Assembly: GCA_023898365.1 (NCBI GenBank) | Contig: CP060219.1 | Location: 248,001 to 312,000 of the forward strand | DNA from: Candidatus Woesearchaeota archaeon | Lineage (GTDB): Archaea > Nanobdellota > Nanobdellia > Woesearchaeales > GCA-023898365 | Direction of reading: 5' to 3' | Length of the DNA: 64,000 bases | Part shown: positions 61,201 through 64,000 of the stretch, one piece after another | Layout of the letters: each line of letters opens with the position of its first letter | Numbering within the stretch: the stretch's first letter is position 1 | Position numbers and translations under genes: made by a program | Notes under the pieces: model-generated | The model's database searches: none | Seen by the model: the letters and a program-made list of their open reading frames with translations, nothing else | What the model was told of the DNA's origin: nothing

Positions 61201-63846
61201 GCCTACGTGGAAGGAGTGGGACAGTCAGGCGCTTCCTGGACAACATCACCTGCTTCATTTTCACTTATCTGGGGATCTCCGCAAGAAATCGGTTCAACAG
61301 AATTAGTAATTAAAGCAGTAGATGCCTTTGATAATATTCAGGAAGTGCATTTGCCAGTTCTGGTGGGAGTTAATGACGAACAAGCACCAACGTACACCGA
61401 TTTGACATATCCTGAAACGGTTTATGTAGGAGACATAGCGGAACTCAGCGCCATCTGGTATGATGACTACCCTGACACGGTTCGTCTTGAAAAAGACGGA
61501 GAACCAATTGATGAATCGCAATGGACTGATGGCGAATCAGTCACGTTTAGTTGGACCGCGCAAGACATAGGAACATACACATTTGTTATGATTGCAACAG
61601 ATATGAGTGGAAACGAAAAAACAACAAGCCCGATGATCGTTAACGTGATTGAAGAGGAGCTAAATTCGCCACCGACCATTTCTATTCCAGATAAGTCATT
61701 TGCAGAAGATCAAACTCTTCGACTTGATATATCTCCTTATGTGCATGATGCTGATGGCGACTCAGTATCTACTTCAATCGATCAAGGAACAAAAATAAGT
61801 GTGAGCAAACAAGGCGAAGAATACACGTTCACCCCAGAAGCAAACTGGAATGGCCAAGAAACTCTTACTGCAACAGCTGATGACGGTATGCACACTACAA
61901 CCGACACCTTTATCATCACCGTTACTGCGGTCAATGATGCACCTGTTGTTGACGATATTCCTGATCAAATTGTTTCAATCAATACTGCGTTTTCTCAAGT
62001 AACGCTCGATTCGTATGTAGTGGATGTTGAAGATGGTGATGTGGCAATACTTTGGGAAGTAACTGGCGAAGAAGAACTCATCACTGACATAACATCACGA
62101 GTTGCAACCATTTCAGCACCTGTTGATTGGATTGGAGAAGAAACACTCACGTTTACCGCAACAGACAGCGAAGGAGAACAAGCAAGTGATAGCGCGACGT
62201 TCACTGTTCTTCCTGCAGACTTCCTTTCAGTGCGGAGCATTTCTCCAGCTGATGGAAACATAACCAACAATCCTCTGTTCACATTCTCCGCTCAAGGATC
62301 CTCGATCATCGTGAATTGTTCATTATTCATTAACAACGAAGTTGCAGAAGTAGTCATGGTGAATGCATTGCAAACAACACAAACCATCCCGCTCGAGCTT
62401 GATGATGATGTGTACTCCTGGCACGTTGCGTGTGTTGATGAAGAAGAAAGAACAAACACGAGTGAAACAAGATCAATAACTGTCGATATTACTCCACCAA
62501 CTTTTCCTGCAGGTCGCATCAGTCAAAGCGTGTTAGATATTAATCAAGAAGAAACGTTCAGTCTTACCCTCGCAGACGCGCAATCAGTCAGTATGACATT
62601 GACAAACCCATCAAACACGCAAGAAGTTCTTGATGTGGAGCAAGTAGGAAATTCATTTACTTCATCATACACGCCTCTAATAGGTGGAAGATATTATCTT
62701 ACAATTACTGCAACAGATCTTGTCGGAAACACCGCTCAAAAAACAGAACAGATTATTGTTGCGCAAATTATTGAACAACTCATTAACGCATCTGCAAATC
62801 AGACTGTAAACATTAACGAGCAAGAATTTGCAGGCATCAATTTAACATTTAATCAAAGCGTGATTAATGGAAGTATAAATTTTACGTATGCAAACATTTC
62901 ACTTCGAGAAAATATTTCAGGAGTTACCTCGTTTGTACGTGTTGATGCATCCCCTTCAATCGCAGCAGCACTCTCATACGGAGAATTGATTTTCACCTAT
63001 AGTGACGCAGTTCTTCAATCACTCGCACTACCTGAAGCCAGTTTACGCATCCAATACTTTAACGAATCAAATAATTCTTGGGTCGAACTCACCGAAGAAA
63101 TTGATTTTGTCCATAGCATTGTTCACGATCAAGACAACAATCGTTTCACCATCAACCTTTCTCACTTTAGCGATTACGCCTTGCAAGGACAAACAACTAT
63201 CTGCGCAAACAACGCACATATCAGCGCTCCTTGCGAATTTAATAGCGTCGTGTACACCACAGGATACATTTGTTCAAATGCGTGGCAAGCGAGTGCGTGT
63301 AGCAGCTCAGGAGGAAACGATCCTGGAGGATCCTCAGGAGGAACCCCTAGCGGAGGATTTGGAGGCACTCCCCCAACTGAAGAAGACGAACCTGCCACGC
63401 CAGCACCACCTTCTGTGCCAACAAGCCCTGCCAGTGATCCAACGCAAAATCTTCCTTCACAAAACGAAGAAGAACCTCCTCACACGCCACAAGAACCGCA
63501 AACAGGAGGATTGATTCCTGACTTGCAACAACCGGCTCAAAAGAACGTGAAATGGGTTATAACAGGATTTGTCATATTACTTGTTATTATTGTCATCTTG
63601 CACACAACAGCAGGTGTTCGCAAACAAAAAAGCGAAGAAAAAAAGAAACAAAAAGACCAAAAAGCAAAAGAAGAACATCACGCATTTTGGAAAAATCATC
63701 ACGAAGATAAACACGACCTTGAAGTTCGCCATTACATTAAAGGAGAAAAAGTTCAAGGAAAAACTAAGACAGACATCATCGCAGATCTTACCAGTCACGG
63801 CTGGGAAAAAGAAGATGCGCAAGATGCAGTCAATAAATTCTGGTAA
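58285..63846 (+). CDS. Giant membrane-anchored metzincin metalloprotease with LamG and cadherin-like domains
   Basis: The protein has 1853 residues from a GTG start. The signal sequence ends LLFAAGCTLSP, a lipobox. A propeptide-like region runs to about residue 250. The protease domain shows THEVGHAFGLNHAKR (HExxHxxGxxH, residues about 400-412) and a Met-turn YADYMDVMGGG (about 440-450), as in the M6/M11-type metzincins. A LamG-like domain follows (SLWVKPESEM, NEWTHIAVTYDGTEMRTYFN, about 690-850). Ig-like domains, two cadherin-like repeats (about 1130-1310), further Ig domains and a Pro/Gly-rich stalk (about 1680-1750) lead to a membrane helix (WVITGFVILLVIIVILHTTA) and a Lys/Glu-rich cytosolic tail ending in a small helical motif (DIIADLTSHGWEKEDAQDAV). 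It could process surface proteins or attack host or prey proteins. Confidence 0.85.
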   Translation: MSGQSSNKQGLITIGLIILLFAAGCTLSPQTDIDKEIVRDTIYPDSLYGPQEQQPGSPSDQSNVAGRATGSVGGNTGCLSYDSLFKGSTVASLTTDLAKYEQICDNDKSLFEEEKQNILSLRKEKLVALIKENPSAAVASATLDDGFLATLSPEEKENFVEFRGTKEGTMVLSYADYYDEETEEFVDATLEFGIVDDEGYVELIGAEFEDLELVTGQPVEADGVAIGGYMALDGEDDESFTILNQDIASLPLSDGFGEQRVLVLITYYEGYPIPGGTNEAVEDFFFSNETGSFANYYYHNSYGNAWVTGEVHGPYLIDPAEIDGYYDFSTIALQRAHEEGVDLTQFNRIVTAHNHSEGITNWGGVCNLGMSHDAPYFPGGPRGNFSKCHVKSSVRSLRVTTHEVGHAFGLNHAKRLKCRPVLQSTMWFKTPYSDSCGAETYADYMDVMGGGSTAYFSAAHKSELGWLPQDNVMTATEGEFIIYPGSNLPTPGQYQLLQIPYGYEKLIMGGDPNMMLTVDYRQPVGYDNPMHSYMINNVNETSGVHIRFAQKAKMNRYTGEYTAVVVAGEGNYTNYTTAGGTIYYINRHSVLPGESYLDWHAGINITTLEATNEYARVKVEHLYKEETGPGLNFTFDNNYQNTGWYNPLIVSYPPTSVGSISYEDSTLSLNQAGKIDLRSLGEFFSGMVGTREALTLSLWVKPESEMSMTIGTFGPVSLTSNIFPSPGRLTVGLDFQEYNEVYQNFNEVSAYVFTDRPPLNEWTHIAVTYDGTEMRTYFNGVVQGGTTQDNLGNSLSTVNVSRASSDFIIGSYDGAAGSFIGNIDNVSMYVRALGPGEIAALAGIAEAFAIYPLSPTNGATFNTSSLSFEAEIVSDTAVLSCTLVVDATEMQTVDSPQTDVSFGPFVFEDGSHTWHITCQNELFEEAQSEEAAFIIDSQPPVLSNIVYDEIAEPNMLYHATGTVEDLSSGTMTAYVEGVGQSGASWTTSPASFSLIWGSPQEIGSTELVIKAVDAFDNIQEVHLPVLVGVNDEQAPTYTDLTYPETVYVGDIAELSAIWYDDYPDTVRLEKDGEPIDESQWTDGESVTFSWTAQDIGTYTFVMIATDMSGNEKTTSPMIVNVIEEELNSPPTISIPDKSFAEDQTLRLDISPYVHDADGDSVSTSIDQGTKISVSKQGEEYTFTPEANWNGQETLTATADDGMHTTTDTFIITVTAVNDAPVVDDIPDQIVSINTAFSQVTLDSYVVDVEDGDVAILWEVTGEEELITDITSRVATISAPVDWIGEETLTFTATDSEGEQASDSATFTVLPADFLSVRSISPADGNITNNPLFTFSAQGSSIIVNCSLFINNEVAEVVMVNALQTTQTIPLELDDDVYSWHVACVDEEERTNTSETRSITVDITPPTFPAGRISQSVLDINQEETFSLTLADAQSVSMTLTNPSNTQEVLDVEQVGNSFTSSYTPLIGGRYYLTITATDLVGNTAQKTEQIIVAQIIEQLINASANQTVNINEQEFAGINLTFNQSVINGSINFTYANISLRENISGVTSFVRVDASPSIAAALSYGELIFTYSDAVLQSLALPEASLRIQYFNESNNSWVELTEEIDFVHSIVHDQDNNRFTINLSHFSDYALQGQTTICANNAHISAPCEFNSVVYTTGYICSNAWQASACSSSGGNDPGGSSGGTPSGGFGGTPPTEEDEPATPAPPSVPTSPASDPTQNLPSQNEEEPPHTPQEPQTGGLIPDLQQPAQKNVKWVITGFVILLVIIVILHTTAGVRKQKSEEKKKQKDQKAKEEHHAFWKNHHEDKHDLEVRHYIKGEKVQGKTKTDIIADLTSHGWEKEDAQDAVNKFW

Positions 63847-63866
63847 GAAAAAAAGCGTGCACGCCA
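63847..63866 (-). terminator. Putative SRP RNA terminator
   Basis: On the minus strand GCGTGCACGC is followed by a run of seven T residues. It lies between the end of the protease gene and the SRP RNA. Confidence 0.45.
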
Positions 63867-64000
63867 AGAGGTGGATCAAACATAGCGCTCCGCAGGAGCC
63901 CCAAACGCGCCTCCTCTCTGCAACCCTTCAAACGCCCACCTTATCACTTATGGCTGCTCGGTTCCCCGCCTGACCAGGTTCGTGAAAAGACAGACCAAGA
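63855..64000 (-). ncRNA. Signal recognition particle RNA, 3' part (runs off the window)
   Basis: On the minus strand, 63975-63952 reads GGTCAGG-CGG-GGAA-CCG-AGCAGCC. This is the universally conserved SRP54-binding helix 8 with its GGAA tetraloop and asymmetric loop (GGTCAGG...AGCAGCC). The GC-rich sequence downstream (toward 63866) would be the 3' strand of helix 5 and the Alu-domain end. A short palindrome (GCGTGCACGC) followed by seven T residues at about 63847-63866 looks like the terminator, so the 3' end is approximate. The 5' half lies beyond position 64000. Confidence 0.85.

Overview
The window looks archaeal. It carries RadA, FEN1, the RpoN (Rpb10) subunit, the Hjc resolvase, tRNA-splicing endonuclease, archaeal-type TyrRS and PheRS, an intron-containing tRNA-Trp, and many TATA boxes placed about 25-30 bases before start codons, as expected for leaderless archaeal mRNAs. 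The AT-rich composition, the many secreted Asn-x-Ser/Thr-rich proteins, the bacterial-type MetK and several small proteins of unknown function suggest a DPANN-like lineage (Woesearchaeota/Nanoarchaeota type). That placement is inference; no 16S rRNA is present.

Positions 1-25061 form a surface-protein region, nearly all on the minus strand. In transcription order it holds an exported protein with a beta-barrel-like C-terminus, a 953-residue Ig/PKD repeat protein, an S-layer-like protein and a three-helix membrane protein. A short plus-strand island with tRNA-Trp and one small acidic protein follows. Then comes a second minus-strand unit: a divergent two-part tyrosine recombinase whose stop codon overlaps the start of a 3669-residue surface protein, then a membrane-anchored Ig-like protein and an exported alpha/alpha-toroid protein that runs off the window. 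Three 27-bp palindromic repeats at an exact 65-bp period lie just upstream of the recombinase gene. This recombinase, repeat and giant-protein arrangement is the strongest candidate for an undescribed system.

Positions 25186-33646 mix information processing and oddities: FEN1, a winged-helix protein, a metalloprotease-like protein, a miniature RHS-core protein with mosaic codon usage, and the tRNA-maturation pair EndA and RNase Z. EndA and RNase Z diverge around one perfectly palindromic TATA box. A double ThyX-like protein and tRNA-His(GUG) follow.

Positions 33670-56027 are mostly housekeeping: a secreted beta-propeller lipoprotein, MetK, a ketopantoate-reductase-like enzyme, Hjc, TyrRS, a ROK-type sugar kinase, the operon pheS - LOG-like gene - pheT, a YchF-like GTPase, a degenerate Nudix protein, RpoN, a small protein coupled to RadA, an ScpB operon with a small zinc ribbon, an ABC exporter, a metallophosphoesterase, a COG2263 methyltransferase and an MscS channel with an apparent frameshift near its start. 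Positions 56144-64000 hold a cytosolic GH13 amylase with a histone-like lysine tail, a 1853-residue membrane-anchored metzincin protease and, at the right edge on the minus strand, the 3' part of the SRP RNA.

Two start styles recur. Many housekeeping genes have a TATA box centred about 25-30 bp before the start codon and appear leaderless. Three exported-protein genes instead have a GGGGGT Shine-Dalgarno-like element.
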